Below are positions 1-8,348 of a DNA stretch of 64,000 nucleotides, piece after piece (the stretch's first letter is position 1; the number at the start of each line of letters is the position of its first letter). The translations under genes were made by a program, and so were the position numbers. Source of the stretch: Variovorax sp. OAS795 (lineage in GTDB: Bacteria; Pseudomonadota; Gammaproteobacteria; Burkholderiales; Burkholderiaceae_C); NCBI RefSeq assembly GCF_040546685.1, contig NZ_JBEPOH010000001.1:2790001-2854000 (forward strand), given 5' to 3'. The notes beneath the pieces were generated by a model. The model made no database searches and was not told where the DNA came from. It worked only from the letters and a program-made list of their open reading frames with translations.

Positions 1-62
1 TTGCTGGGACGGGCTGGCGCCCGCCTTCGGTTGACGCCTTCCAGAAAAACCAGGAGACAGAA

Positions 63-1031
63 ATGAAGCAACAGCTTCGCCCCGCGTGGCTTTACTTGCT
101 TTTTGCCGCGATCGCCATGGTTGCCATGACCAGCATGGCCCATGCACAGCCGAACGTAACCAAGATGGTCGTGCCCTTTCCGGCCGGCGGCGTCACCGAC
201 CAGGTGGCGCGCATCATGGCGGAGCACATGGGCCGCCAGCTCGGCCAGGTCATCATCATCGACAACAGGCCCGGCGCCGGCAGCCGGCTCGGTGTCGAGG
301 CCGTCATCAAGGCGCCCGGCGACGGCACGACGCTGCTGTTCACCAATTCGAGCTACAGCATCCTCCCGGTGGTCGACCCGAAGATTGCCTTCGATCCCGC
401 GAATGCGCTGGCGCCGGTCAGCATGGCAGCCACCTATGGCCTGCAGATCGTCACGAAGAAGGACATACCCGCGAACACGCTGGCCGATTTCATCGCGTAT
501 GCGAAAAAGAATCCCGGGAAGCTGAGCTACGGCAGCGCGGGCATGGGCAGCGGCGCGCATTTTGCCGGCGAGTACTTCAAGTCGCTGACCGGAACGTTTC
601 TCGTGCACATTCCCTACCGGTCCACGGCAGGGGCGCTGAACGATGTCGCGGGTGGCCAGCTGGACATGGCGTTCGATGCGTCGGCCAAGCCGCTGGTCGA
701 CGCAGGGCATGTCAAGCTGCTGGCGGTCACCAGCAGGCAGCGCGATCCGCGCTTTCCCGGCACGCCAACGGCAAGCGAGGCCGGGGTCAAGTCCTTCGTG
801 CTCGAATCCTGGGTGGGCTTGCTGGCGCCTGCAACCACCCCTCAGCCGGTACGCGAGAAGCTGAACAAGGCGGCCGCTGCGGCTTTGGCCGACCCCGCGG
901 TGCAGAAGCGGTTCGCAGAACTCGGGCTGCGGCCCGAGGGCGGCAGCTCCGCCCGCTTTGCCGACGCGATACGCGACGACCTCGTGCTCTATCGCGGGAT
1001 CGCCAAAGAGTCCAAGCTCCAATTCGAATGA
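63..1031 (+). CDS. Bug/TctC-family periplasmic solute-binding receptor
   Basis: This 322-aa protein is a periplasmic receptor of the Bug (TctC) family, which captures small carboxylates or aromatic acids. An N-terminal signal peptide of about 28 residues ends in AHA before QPN. The mature protein begins with the family hallmark VPFPAGGVTD, and the conserved ESWVGLLAP segment lies near residue 250. An AGGAG ribosome site precedes the ATG. No tctA or tctB membrane genes are nearby, which is common for Bug receptors of Burkholderiales. It heads an operon with a cupin, a FAH-fold enzyme and an SDR dehydrogenase, so its ligand is probably the substrate of those enzymes. The ligand cannot be read from sequence. 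Confidence 0.9.
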   Translation: MKQQLRPAWLYLLFAAIAMVAMTSMAHAQPNVTKMVVPFPAGGVTDQVARIMAEHMGRQLGQVIIIDNRPGAGSRLGVEAVIKAPGDGTTLLFTNSSYSILPVVDPKIAFDPANALAPVSMAATYGLQIVTKKDIPANTLADFIAYAKKNPGKLSYGSAGMGSGAHFAGEYFKSLTGTFLVHIPYRSTAGALNDVAGGQLDMAFDASAKPLVDAGHVKLLAVTSRQRDPRFPGTPTASEAGVKSFVLESWVGLLAPATTPQPVREKLNKAAAAALADPAVQKRFAELGLRPEGGSSARFADAIRDDLVLYRGIAKESKLQFE

Positions 1032-1621
1032 GAAACATCATGAATCTTCCAGCCATCCATCGCGTGGTCACCGGCCACGACGCGCTCGGCAATGCCGTCA
1101 TCACCAGCAATGGACCGCTGCCCGTCGTGGCGGAGATCAAGGCCATTCCGGGCACGGTCTTCCACGAGGTCTGGGCGACCACGGGCGCGCCGGTGCGCGT
1201 CGACAACGGCCCGGACCCGACCACCGGAGCGCTGACGCTGCCGCCGCCGGCGCTTGGAACGCGCTTCCGCTTCGTCGACATTCCGCCGGACAGCGACGAG
1301 CTGTTCAGCCGCAGCGCCGACCAGCTGCGCGCAGGATTCAGCGAGATCGGGGACATGGCGGCCTCCACGGCCGACCGTGGCGCGCCGCATCCGCTGATGC
1401 ACCGCACGGAAAGCGTCGACTACGGCGTCGTGATGGAGGGCGAGATCACGCTGGTGCTCGACCAGGGCGAGGTGCCACTGCGCGCCGGCAGCGTCGTCGT
1501 GCAGCGCGGCACCAACCATGCCTGGGCCAACCGTTCCGGTGCGCCATGCCGGATGCTCTTCGTCCTGATCGACGGTGCGTACGACGCCACCATCGGCCAG
1601 GCGCTGGCCGGGCGGGGCTGA
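1028..1621 (+). CDS. cupin-domain protein
   Basis: This 197-aa protein has one cupin beta-barrel in its C-terminal half. The second cupin motif is visible as LRAGSVVVQRGTNHAWANRSG, preceded by DYGVVMEGEITLVLDQGE. The start at 1028 overlaps the upstream stop (ATGA), and a second ATG at 1040 is also possible. It resembles the cupin at 9418 in this window, with the same GTNH/ATNH-W-NRSG core. Such proteins are often small metal-dependent or sugar/aromatic-binding proteins of catabolic operons. No reaction can be assigned. Its place between the receptor and the FAH enzyme suggests a role in the same pathway. Confidence 0.8.
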   Translation: MRNIMNLPAIHRVVTGHDALGNAVITSNGPLPVVAEIKAIPGTVFHEVWATTGAPVRVDNGPDPTTGALTLPPPALGTRFRFVDIPPDSDELFSRSADQLRAGFSEIGDMAASTADRGAPHPLMHRTESVDYGVVMEGEITLVLDQGEVPLRAGSVVVQRGTNHAWANRSGAPCRMLFVLIDGAYDATIGQALAGRG

Positions 1622-1625
1622 GGCG

Positions 1626-2615
1626 ATGAAACTCGCATCCCTGAAGGGCGGCAAGGACGGCCATCTCGTCGTGGTGTCGCGCGACCTGCGGCAATCGGTG
1701 AGCGCGCAGGCGATCGCGCCGACCCTGCTCGACGCACTGGAACGCTGGGCCGAGTGCGAGCCGCGGTTGCAGCAACTCTATGCACGGCTCAATGCGGGGC
1801 AGGAGGAGGGCGCATCTGCATTCGATCCGCGCCAGGCTGCAGCGCCGCTGCCGAGGGCGCCGCAATGGTGCGACGGTTCCGCCTTCCTGAATCACGGCCG
1901 CTTGATGGAAACTGCGTTCAAGCTCGCGCCCATTGCGGACATGGAGACGATCCCGTTGATCTACCAGGGCGGCTCCGACGACTTCCTTGGCGCCACGGAT
2001 GACGTACCGCTGCCGGACGAGGCACATGGCATCGATTTCGAAGGCGAGTACGGCGTGATTCTTCAAGACGTACCCCTGGGCGCTTCGCCGCGGCTGGCGC
2101 GCAGCCGCATCGCGCTGCTGGTGCAGGTCAACGACGTGAGCCTGCGTGCCTTCGGCCCGCGCGAAATGAAGACCGGCTTCGGATTCTTCCAGGCGAAGCC
2201 GTCCTCCAGCTTCGCGCCGGTGGCGGTGACGCCCGACGAAATCGGTGAACATTGGCAGGACGCCCGCGTGCATCTTGACCTCCACGTGGAATGCAACGGT
2301 GCATGGTTCGGCAACCCGAATGGGGCAGAGATGAACTTCGGCTTCGATGACCTGGTCGCGCATGCGGCTGCGACGCGCCGCCTGTCCGCAGGCACGATCA
2401 TCGGCAGCGGCACGGTCTCGAACGCAGGGGGGCAGAAGGGCTCGGCCTGCATCGCGGAGCGCCGTGCCATCGAGACCATCGAACATGGTGCACCGAAGAC
2501 GCCATTCATGCGCTTCGGCGACCGCGTCCGGATGGAGGCGCGCCGGGACGGCCAGGCCGTGTTCGGCGCCATCGACCAGCGCATCGTCCGCGCTCCGATG
2601 GCGCCTCAGGCATGA
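1626..2615 (+). CDS. fumarylacetoacetate hydrolase family protein
   Basis: This 329-aa protein belongs to the FAH superfamily, which hydrolyses or decarboxylates 2-keto acids with a divalent metal. The metal-ligand pattern is visible as E139-x-E141 in the segment DFEGEYGV and D170 in VQVNDVSLR, and the GSGTVSN loop follows near residue 260. The ATG at 1626 lies 4 bp after the cupin stop. The N-terminal 80 residues are the variable FAH cap region. It probably acts late in degradation of a ring-cleavage or sugar-acid-like intermediate. The substrate is unknown, and fumarylacetoacetate itself is unlikely because no homogentisate genes are adjacent. Confidence 0.85.
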   Translation: MKLASLKGGKDGHLVVVSRDLRQSVSAQAIAPTLLDALERWAECEPRLQQLYARLNAGQEEGASAFDPRQAAAPLPRAPQWCDGSAFLNHGRLMETAFKLAPIADMETIPLIYQGGSDDFLGATDDVPLPDEAHGIDFEGEYGVILQDVPLGASPRLARSRIALLVQVNDVSLRAFGPREMKTGFGFFQAKPSSSFAPVAVTPDEIGEHWQDARVHLDLHVECNGAWFGNPNGAEMNFGFDDLVAHAAATRRLSAGTIIGSGTVSNAGGQKGSACIAERRAIETIEHGAPKTPFMRFGDRVRMEARRDGQAVFGAIDQRIVRAPMAPQA

Positions 2616-3565
2616 GCGACACGATGCGAGTCCTGATCACCGGCGCTGCCGGCTTCATTGGCGCCCACCTTGCCGGCCTGCTGCGCGAGCGCGGGGAAAT
2701 CGGCGGCAGGCGCATCGACGCATTGGCGCTTGCCGACCAGAGCTTGCCGGATACGCCGGAGGAGATTGCCATTCGCGGCGACCTCGCGGACCCTGGCGTG
2801 ATGGCCAAGATCGCGGCGTTCCGGCCGGATGTGGTCTTTCATCTCGCGGCCATCCCGGGAGGGGCATCCGAGCAGAACTACGCGCTCGGGCGGCGCGTCA
2901 ACCTCGACGCATCGCTGTCGCTGTTCGAGGCACTGGCCGGGAGCGGCACGAGGCCGACAGTCGTCTATGCCAGCAGCATCGCGGTGTACGGCACCGACCT
3001 ACCGGAACTTGTCACGCCGGCGATGCCGCTGCGGCCGCCGCTCACCTACGGTGCCCACAAGCGGGTGTGCGAGATCCTGCTGGCGGACTTCACGCGTCGC
3101 GGGCTCCTGGACGGCCGGTCGGTCCGGCTCCCCGGAATCGTGGCCCGCGCCAAAAGCAGCGCCGGGCTCACCTCCGCATTCATGAGCGACATCCTGCATG
3201 CGTTGAAGGCAGGTGTCGCCTACACCTGCCCGGTCGGTCCCGAGGCCACCGCATGGTGGATGTCGGCGCGGCGCTGTGCCGAGAACCTCGCCCACGCGGC
3301 CGTGATGGATGTCGCGCCTGCGGATACTGGGCGGGCTTGGCCACTGCCTGTGCTGCGGCTCTCGATCCAGGAAATCGTCGACACGTGCTCGGCGCACTAC
3401 GGCGAGAACCGTCGCGCTATGGTGACGTACCAGGCCGATCCCGGGGTGGAAGCGGTGTTCGGGCGCTATCCGCGCCTGGACGATGCGTCAGCGCGTGCGC
3501 TGGGCCTGCGTGACGACGGTTCGGCGGAAGAGTTGGTGCGCCGGGCATTGGGTGAAATCGACTGA
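2612..3565 (+). CDS. NAD-dependent SDR epimerase/dehydrogenase (DenD-like)
   Basis: This 317-aa extended short-chain dehydrogenase begins MSDTMRVLITGAAGFIGAH, with the TGAAGFIG dinucleotide-binding loop at about residues 10-17. Ser121-122 and the catalytic Y146-GAH-K150 follow. It overlaps the FAH gene by 4 bp (ATGA), so translation is coupled. The overall look is closest to D-erythronate dehydrogenase (DenD) and related acid-sugar dehydrogenases, by recall of family features only. It completes the first forward operon, and the next genes are convergent. The substrate could be a hydroxy acid taken up by the Bug receptor. Confidence 0.82.
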   Translation: MSDTMRVLITGAAGFIGAHLAGLLRERGEIGGRRIDALALADQSLPDTPEEIAIRGDLADPGVMAKIAAFRPDVVFHLAAIPGGASEQNYALGRRVNLDASLSLFEALAGSGTRPTVVYASSIAVYGTDLPELVTPAMPLRPPLTYGAHKRVCEILLADFTRRGLLDGRSVRLPGIVARAKSSAGLTSAFMSDILHALKAGVAYTCPVGPEATAWWMSARRCAENLAHAAVMDVAPADTGRAWPLPVLRLSIQEIVDTCSAHYGENRRAMVTYQADPGVEAVFGRYPRLDDASARALGLRDDGSAEELVRRALGEID

Positions 3566-3570
3566 TACTG

Positions 3571-3595
3571 GCCCGCGCTTCGACACGAGCCGGGC
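3571..3595. terminator. possible bidirectional hairpin between convergent genes
   Basis: GCCCG-C-GCT and AGC-CGGGC can pair around an 8-nt loop, with one unpaired C. The hairpin sits just after the SDR gene stop and before the convergent reductase stop. No clear T-run follows, so intrinsic termination is uncertain. Confidence 0.3.
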
Positions 3596-3633
3596 TGCGG
3601 AGTGGCGGTGGGAAGAGGCAATGTGCGGTGCGT

Positions 3634-4584
3634 TCAGAGATCCAGTACCAGCTCGGCGTCGAGCGCGCGAGACACGCAAAGAATGATGGACGTGTTTGCG
3701 CTGCGCTCCTCCTCACTCAACACGAAGTCGCGATGGTCTGCCTTGCCCGCCAGCAACGGGGTCTCGCACGTGCGGCACAAGCCTTCACGGCATGAGCACG
3801 GCAGCTCGATCCCGTTGTCTTCGAGTGTTTGAAGGATCGAGCGGCCAGCTGGCACCACGAATGTGGCGCCTTTGCGGTTCAGCGTGATCCGGAACGCGCC
3901 ATCGGCAGCGGCATCGACCTTTGCGCCCTGCGCCGAGAATCGTTCGAAATGGAGGGAGCCGGACGGACGGTCTGCGGCTGCGGCCTCGACTGCATCCATC
4001 AAGGGCCCCGGGCCACAACAATAGATGTGAGCAGCATGCGGCACGGAAGACAAGAGGTGAGCAAGATTGGCAGGCTCCCCTTTCTCTTCGTCGACGTGCA
4101 GGTGGACTTGGTCGTGGTGCTCCGCCAGGCGCCAAAGGTAGGCTGCCCGGGCGAGCGTGCGTACGGAGTAGAGGAGGCGCCAGCGCTGACCATTGGCTTT
4201 GCAGGCTTCAATCATGCTCATGATCGGCGTGATGCCGATGCCCCCGGCGATGAACACATGCTCCTCGGCTTGGAGATGGAGACCGAACAGGGAGCGGGGC
4301 GCACTGATTTCCAGCCGGTCGCCTTCGCGCAGCCGTTCATGAACATGCCGGGACCCGCCGCGGGAATCATGCGCAAGGCCGACGCCGATGCAGTATCGCT
4401 CCCGCTCGTGGGGAGCATTGGTGAGTGAGTATTGCCGGCACAGTCCACCAGGCAGATGCACGTCCACATGTGAGCCTGCGGAGAAGGCGGGAAGCAGTCC
4501 GCCATCGGCGGAACGCAATTCGACCCCCACCACTCCCTCGGCCTCATGTGTGAGGCGTGACACGACCACGTCCAGCATCATCAT
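3634..4584 (-). CDS. VanB-like oxygenase reductase (FNR fold plus 2Fe-2S)
   Basis: This 316-aa protein is the electron-transfer reductase for the Rieske oxygenase encoded just upstream. The order is phthalate-dioxygenase-reductase type: an N-terminal flavin domain with RQYSLTN (50-56), a pyridine-nucleotide domain with IAGGIGITP, and a C-terminal plant-type 2Fe-2S domain with C265-x4-C270-x2-C273 and C303. Its start overlaps the oxygenase stop (ATGA at 4581-4584), so the two are co-translated. It passes NAD(P)H electrons to the Rieske centre. Vanillate is the textbook substrate of this pair, but the sequence does not show it here. Confidence 0.9.
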   Translation of the reverse strand: MMMLDVVVSRLTHEAEGVVGVELRSADGGLLPAFSAGSHVDVHLPGGLCRQYSLTNAPHERERYCIGVGLAHDSRGGSRHVHERLREGDRLEISAPRSLFGLHLQAEEHVFIAGGIGITPIMSMIEACKANGQRWRLLYSVRTLARAAYLWRLAEHHDQVHLHVDEEKGEPANLAHLLSSVPHAAHIYCCGPGPLMDAVEAAAADRPSGSLHFERFSAQGAKVDAAADGAFRITLNRKGATFVVPAGRSILQTLEDNGIELPCSCREGLCRTCETPLLAGKADHRDFVLSEEERSANTSIILCVSRALDAELVLDL

Positions 4585-5663
4585 GTGCCCCGGCGGTGCA
4601 GGGCGATAGACTGCTCGGCTGCGCCCGCAGTCGATGAGGCCTCGGCGGCTTCTTGCTCCAAGCGACGTTGGACGGCCCAGCGGAACTGGGACAAGGCGGC
4701 ATCCATCGCAAACGGCATCATCTTGAATGCCGGGTCCAGCGAAAGATTCTTCTGCTGGGCGCTGATGATGGCTCGGTCTTCCTCGAAGGCGGTGACCACA
4801 TTCTGGTGAATCGACTTCGTCACATCCGGTTTGTCGATCGAGAAATTGTGCGGGTGAGAGAAGAAATAGTGAGTCGAGTTTTCCGTCTCGGGAGTGATCG
4901 CTTGGCAGCCGCGAAACTCCGCTGCGTCAACGCGGCGGCCTTCCGGTGCGCCGGTGCCGGCCGGCGCATTTCCAGAGTCCATCAACAGGATGGCGGGAAT
5001 GGTGAAGTTGTAGATGTTCCAGCGGTCTACCTTGCCGTTCCAGTCCTTCACTGCCTTCACGAATGGAGGCGGCTCGGTATTCAACACCCAACGCGTGATG
5101 CGGACACCGTCTTCGAGCCGCTCGACCTTGGGCGGATGCTCGGCATAGTCTGCGCCGCCCCCGAGAGTGGTCGGGTGCACGAAAGGCAGATGCGAAAAGT
5201 CCAGAAGGTTGTCGCAGATCAGGAGGTAGTTGACGTCGTAGTGGATGTACCCGTCGAGCCCGCGCCAATCCGGATGGTCGAGCCAAGGAGTCTCGGGAAT
5301 CAACGCGGGATCAGCCTTTGCGGGGTCACCCATCCATATCCAGATCCATCGGTGTTGCTGCACCACGGGCAATGTCCGGACTTTTGCCTGCGGAGGAATT
5401 CGCGGCTGGGCGGGCGCTTCGATGCATTGACCGGACGCGTCGAATTTGAGGCCGTGATACATGCACCGCACGCAGTCGCCCTCGCGCTTTCCCATCGAAA
5501 GCGGAGCGCCACGATGGCAGCAACGATCCTCCAGCGCGGTCAGCTTGCCGTCGGACGTGCGGAACATGAGGATGGGCACGCCGATGATCGTCCGTGCAAA
5601 CAGGCCTTCCGTTTCGACTTCGTGATCCCAGGCTGCGACGTACCAGGTGTTCTTGATAAACAT
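4581..5663 (-). CDS. VanA-like Rieske non-haem iron oxygenase
   Basis: This 360-aa protein is a Rieske-type aromatic oxygenase or demethylase component. The Rieske ligands are C48-x-H50 and C67-x2-H70 (MYHGLKF). The mononuclear iron site is visible in DNLLDFSHLPFVHP, with H158 and H163 as the two histidines. The length fits the VanA/phthalate class of single-subunit oxygenases. It is translationally coupled to its reductase, and lies 80 bp downstream of a thioesterase in a reverse operon with a beta-keto acid cleavage enzyme. It probably O-demethylates or hydroxylates an aromatic or cyclic acid. The substrate is not determinable from sequence. Confidence 0.9.
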   Translation of the reverse strand: MFIKNTWYVAAWDHEVETEGLFARTIIGVPILMFRTSDGKLTALEDRCCHRGAPLSMGKREGDCVRCMYHGLKFDASGQCIEAPAQPRIPPQAKVRTLPVVQQHRWIWIWMGDPAKADPALIPETPWLDHPDWRGLDGYIHYDVNYLLICDNLLDFSHLPFVHPTTLGGGADYAEHPPKVERLEDGVRITRWVLNTEPPPFVKAVKDWNGKVDRWNIYNFTIPAILLMDSGNAPAGTGAPEGRRVDAAEFRGCQAITPETENSTHYFFSHPHNFSIDKPDVTKSIHQNVVTAFEEDRAIISAQQKNLSLDPAFKMMPFAMDAALSQFRWAVQRRLEQEAAEASSTAGAAEQSIALHRRGT

Positions 5664-5743
5664 GCTTGTCTCCTAAGGTGCCCGACTTGCGCAGGCGGGC
5701 AATAACGATGCGATCGGATCAATCTCCAAGGCGCCGCGACGCT

Positions 5744-6211
5744 TCATGCCTGAACGGGCATCACGACGAGCGATGAGGTCCCGCTGGCGATCAGGCGAGA
5801 GCGATCCGCATCAAAGAGCTTCGCGTGCGCAAAGGCGATTTGCCGCCCGACCCTGTCCACACCCGCCACCGCAAAGAAATTGCCTTGGTGGCCGGCGCTC
5901 TGCATGTTGATGGTCAGGCTGACAGTGGCACAGGTGTAGCCGGGCTTCAGCCGTGACAGCACGGCCATGGCCATGGCAAGGTCCAGCATGTTCGCCAGCG
6001 TGCCGCCGCCCACCACGCCATTGCCCTGCGTGGCACTGTGCGGCGCAGTGAACCTGATCACGAGTTCGCTTTCCCCGCTCTCGACCAGCAGGGCAGACAA
6101 GCCGGCCAGTGCGGGATTGATCTCCAGGGGAATGTTTCGCCCTCCAGAGGCAACCGCATTTGCTATGCAGGAACGGGTTGGATTGTCTGCTGCCAACTGG
6201 GTTTCCGACAT
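5744..6211 (-). CDS. PaaI-family hotdog thioesterase
   Basis: This 155-aa protein has the single-hotdog pattern of PaaI/YbgC-type acyl-CoA thioesterases. The segment TQGNGVVGGGTLANMLDLAM forms the helix-capping active-site region, and the last strand begins with IAFAHAKLFDADRSRLIASG. It lies 17 bp after the beta-keto acid cleavage enzyme and before the Rieske oxygenase, in the same orientation. It probably releases CoA from an intermediate or from dead-end thioesters of the pathway. Substrate specificity cannot be read. Confidence 0.82.
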   Translation of the reverse strand: MSETQLAADNPTRSCIANAVASGGRNIPLEINPALAGLSALLVESGESELVIRFTAPHSATQGNGVVGGGTLANMLDLAMAMAVLSRLKPGYTCATVSLTINMQSAGHQGNFFAVAGVDRVGRQIAFAHAKLFDADRSRLIASGTSSLVVMPVQA

Positions 6212-6228
6212 CTCGCTGCACTCCCGGC

Positions 6229-7113
6229 TCAGCCCAAGAGGGTCGAGCGCGCGTTGTCGGGTGTGGCGACCTCAAAGCCGAGATCCTCGACGATTCTTGC
6301 GGCCTTGGTGACGAGCTCCGCATTGTCGCGCGCGAGCATGCCCGGCGCGACGTACAGGTTGTCCTCCAGGCCGACGCGCACATGCCCGCCCAGGATGGCC
6401 GCCACCGCCACCATCGGGAACTGCTCCGGGCCCACACCGAACGCGCTCCAATGCGCTCCCGCAGGAAGCAGGCGCTGCATCTCGGCCAGGACCGTCGGCG
6501 TGGCGGGCGCGCCCCAGGGGACCGACATGCAAAGCTGGAAGTACGCGCTCTTCGGGATGGCGCCAGTCGCAATCAGGTGACTCGCCAGGCGCGCATGGCC
6601 GAAGTCGAAGACTTCCAATTCCATGGTGACGCCGCACGCGTGAATTTGCGCAGCCATTTCGCGCAGGTGATTGGCGGGATTGACGAAGACCGCGTCACCA
6701 AAGCTCATGGTGGCGACGTCGAGGCTGCAGATGTCCGGCTTGAGCTTGACGACGTGCGCGACCCGTTCGGTTGGCGTCATGAGTTCCGCGTCGGCAATTG
6801 GTGCCACTCGAAACGGTGCATCGGTAGGCACCGTCAGCATCGTGCCCGGACCGGTCGTCAGGTTGATCAGCACGTCGCATCGTGAGGCGCGAATGCGCTG
6901 CACGACCTCCTCGTAGTAGGCGAACCTGGTGGAGGACTTGCCGGTCTTCGGGTCTCTGACGTGGATGTGGACGATCGACGCACCGGCTTTCGCGGCATCG
7001 ATCGCCTGGTCCGCAATCTCCTCCGGCGACGCGGGGACGGCGGGGTTTTTTGCCCGGGTGTCTGCGGCGCCGGTCAGGGCGCAAGAAATGATGACGGGGG
7101 AGCGCTTGCTCAT
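6229..7113 (-). CDS. beta-keto acid cleavage enzyme (BKACE, DUF849)
   Basis: This 294-aa enzyme is of the BKACE family, which condenses a beta-keto acid with acetyl-CoA and splits it to acetoacetate and an acyl-CoA. The Zn-binding signature IVHIHVRD puts ligands at H49 and H51, and the ISCALTGA N-terminus is typical. I place the start at 7113 (MSKRSPVIIS) because a longer open frame to 7281 runs across the divergent promoter and has no family similarity. It is the first gene of the reverse operon with a thioesterase, Rieske oxygenase and reductase. Its product acyl-CoA could be the thioesterase substrate. This is inference. Confidence 0.88.
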   Translation of the reverse strand: MSKRSPVIISCALTGAADTRAKNPAVPASPEEIADQAIDAAKAGASIVHIHVRDPKTGKSSTRFAYYEEVVQRIRASRCDVLINLTTGPGTMLTVPTDAPFRVAPIADAELMTPTERVAHVVKLKPDICSLDVATMSFGDAVFVNPANHLREMAAQIHACGVTMELEVFDFGHARLASHLIATGAIPKSAYFQLCMSVPWGAPATPTVLAEMQRLLPAGAHWSAFGVGPEQFPMVAVAAILGGHVRVGLEDNLYVAPGMLARDNAELVTKAARIVEDLGFEVATPDNARSTLLG

Positions 7114-7183
7114 GTATGGCTGCCAGGTGTTGATAGGAGTAAGTGCCTGGAGCGGCGCCGTGGTTGCGCGGCTCAGGTCGTGT

Positions 7184-7202
7184 ACGAGACGAATCGTATC
7201 GA
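7184..7202. promoter_or_regulatory. operator A: ACGAGAC-N5-GTATCGA
   Basis: Two 7-bp half-sites in inverted orientation with a 5-bp spacer lie in the divergent promoter of the BKACE and FAH operons. The same half-site pair recurs at 7300-7318 and, in variant form, at 25885-25903 and 26002-26020. The size and symmetry suit a TetR-type dimer; the TetR gene at 10140 is a candidate. Confidence 0.6.
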
Positions 7203-7270
7203 AATGACTATATGGGCCATCTGCGACCGAGTCAACTGGGGAATGTTCAAAAATCCCAATAGTCTTCATA

Positions 7271-7323
7271 GGGGTAAACACTGAAATGTCATGTAGAAAA
7301 CGAGACGTACAGTATCGTAATAG
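7271..7323 (+). repeat. 53-bp promoter element shared with 25973-26025
   Basis: Aligned without gaps, the first 50 positions match the element at 25973 at 37 sites. The 5' GGGGTAAACA is identical in both, and the 3' part carries the operator with GTACAGT and GTAA conserved. Both copies sit on the forward side of a divergent promoter. The conservation between otherwise unrelated genes suggests shared regulation. Confidence 0.65.
7300..7318. promoter_or_regulatory. operator B: ACGAGAC-GTACA-GTATCGT
   Basis: Near-perfect 19-bp dyad (6 of 7 half-site pairs) ending 24 bp before the GTG start at 7343. It is 116 bp from operator A. The position could overlap the -10 region or transcription start of the forward operon, which would suit repression. 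Confidence 0.6.
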
Positions 7324-7342
7324 TTCAACTACTGGAGTCGCA

Positions 7343-8341
7343 GTGAAACTCGGAAGATTTGTGATGCAGGGGGTCGACGGCCCCGTTCAACGCATTTGCC
7401 TGGTGCAGCCGGAGCAATCTCGCGTCATCGACCTGCGCGCCGCGGAGGTTCTGAGGCAGCAGTCGCGCGGGGCAAGCCGCGATGCCGCGCTGCGCTACGC
7501 CTCGGCCGTGTTCCCAGGGAGCATGTCGGCTGCCATTGCTCTTGGCGAGGAGTTCCTCGAGACGGCCCACGAAGCCGCCACCCGGTTCGGCAACGATGCC
7601 TCGAAGTCGATCGAAGGCCTGCAATGGGCCGCGGCTTGTGACCCATCCGTGGTGCGCGACGGCCTCACGTTCGTGAAGCACATCCGGCAGTTTCACGAGC
7701 GAATGAAGCTCACACCTGCGCCTGCGTTGCTGCAAGTGCCCGGGTATTTCAAGGGCTCGCCCTGGACGGTGATCGGGCACGAGGCGGAAGTGCCCTGGCC
7801 GGCGCGCGCCGAGAAGATGGATTACGAGTTGGAAATCGGGTGGGTCATCGGACGCACCGCCCACAACATCACCCCCGACACAGCACGCTCGCACCTGTTC
7901 GGCGTCACGATCTTCAACGACTTCTCGGCTCGCGACCTGCAGGCCAACGAGTTTGCGATTGGAATGGGGCCGACGAAGAGCAAGGACTTTGCCTATGGCA
8001 TCGGTCCCTGGGTCACCACGATCGATGAATTCGCTGACCTCAACCGTATCGGCATGTCCGTTCGAGTGAACGGCGAGACATGGGGCGAGGGCGACAGTTC
8101 GGAGATGCTCTGGAGCGTCGAAGAGCTGATCGCCTATGTGTCACTGGGGGACCATGTGCAGCCGGGCGACGTGATCGGTTCCGGCACGATGGGCAACGGT
8201 TCTGCTCTCGAGCTCGGCCGCAGCCTCAGTCCTGGCGACGTGGTCGAACTGGAGGTCTCGGGGGTGGGCGTGCTGCGCAACCGCATGGGACCACGGGAGC
8301 ACGACACCTGGTGGCCAACCCCGCGCAAGCCTTTCATGTGA
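7343..8341 (+). CDS. fumarylacetoacetate hydrolase family protein
   Basis: This 332-aa FAH-superfamily enzyme has metal ligands E152-x-E154 in DYELEIGW and D183 in FNDFSARDLQ. The GSGTMGNG loop near residue 285 completes the fold signature. I choose the GTG at 7343 (VKLGRFVMQG) because GGAG lies 5 nt upstream and the longer frame from 7286 crosses operator B. It starts the forward operon with a second FAH enzyme 7 bp on, then a cupin. Probable role is hydrolysis, hydration or decarboxylation of a keto-acid intermediate. The substrate is unknown. Confidence 0.85.
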   Translation: MKLGRFVMQGVDGPVQRICLVQPEQSRVIDLRAAEVLRQQSRGASRDAALRYASAVFPGSMSAAIALGEEFLETAHEAATRFGNDASKSIEGLQWAAACDPSVVRDGLTFVKHIRQFHERMKLTPAPALLQVPGYFKGSPWTVIGHEAEVPWPARAEKMDYELEIGWVIGRTAHNITPDTARSHLFGVTIFNDFSARDLQANEFAIGMGPTKSKDFAYGIGPWVTTIDEFADLNRIGMSVRVNGETWGEGDSSEMLWSVEELIAYVSLGDHVQPGDVIGSGTMGNGSALELGRSLSPGDVVELEVSGVGVLRNRMGPREHDTWWPTPRKPFM

Positions 8342-8348
8342 GCAGCCG

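Noticed and set aside
6229..7281. A longer BKACE start at 7281
   Set aside because: The extra 56 codons run through operator A and lack similarity; the MSKRSPVIIS start at 7113 matches family starts.
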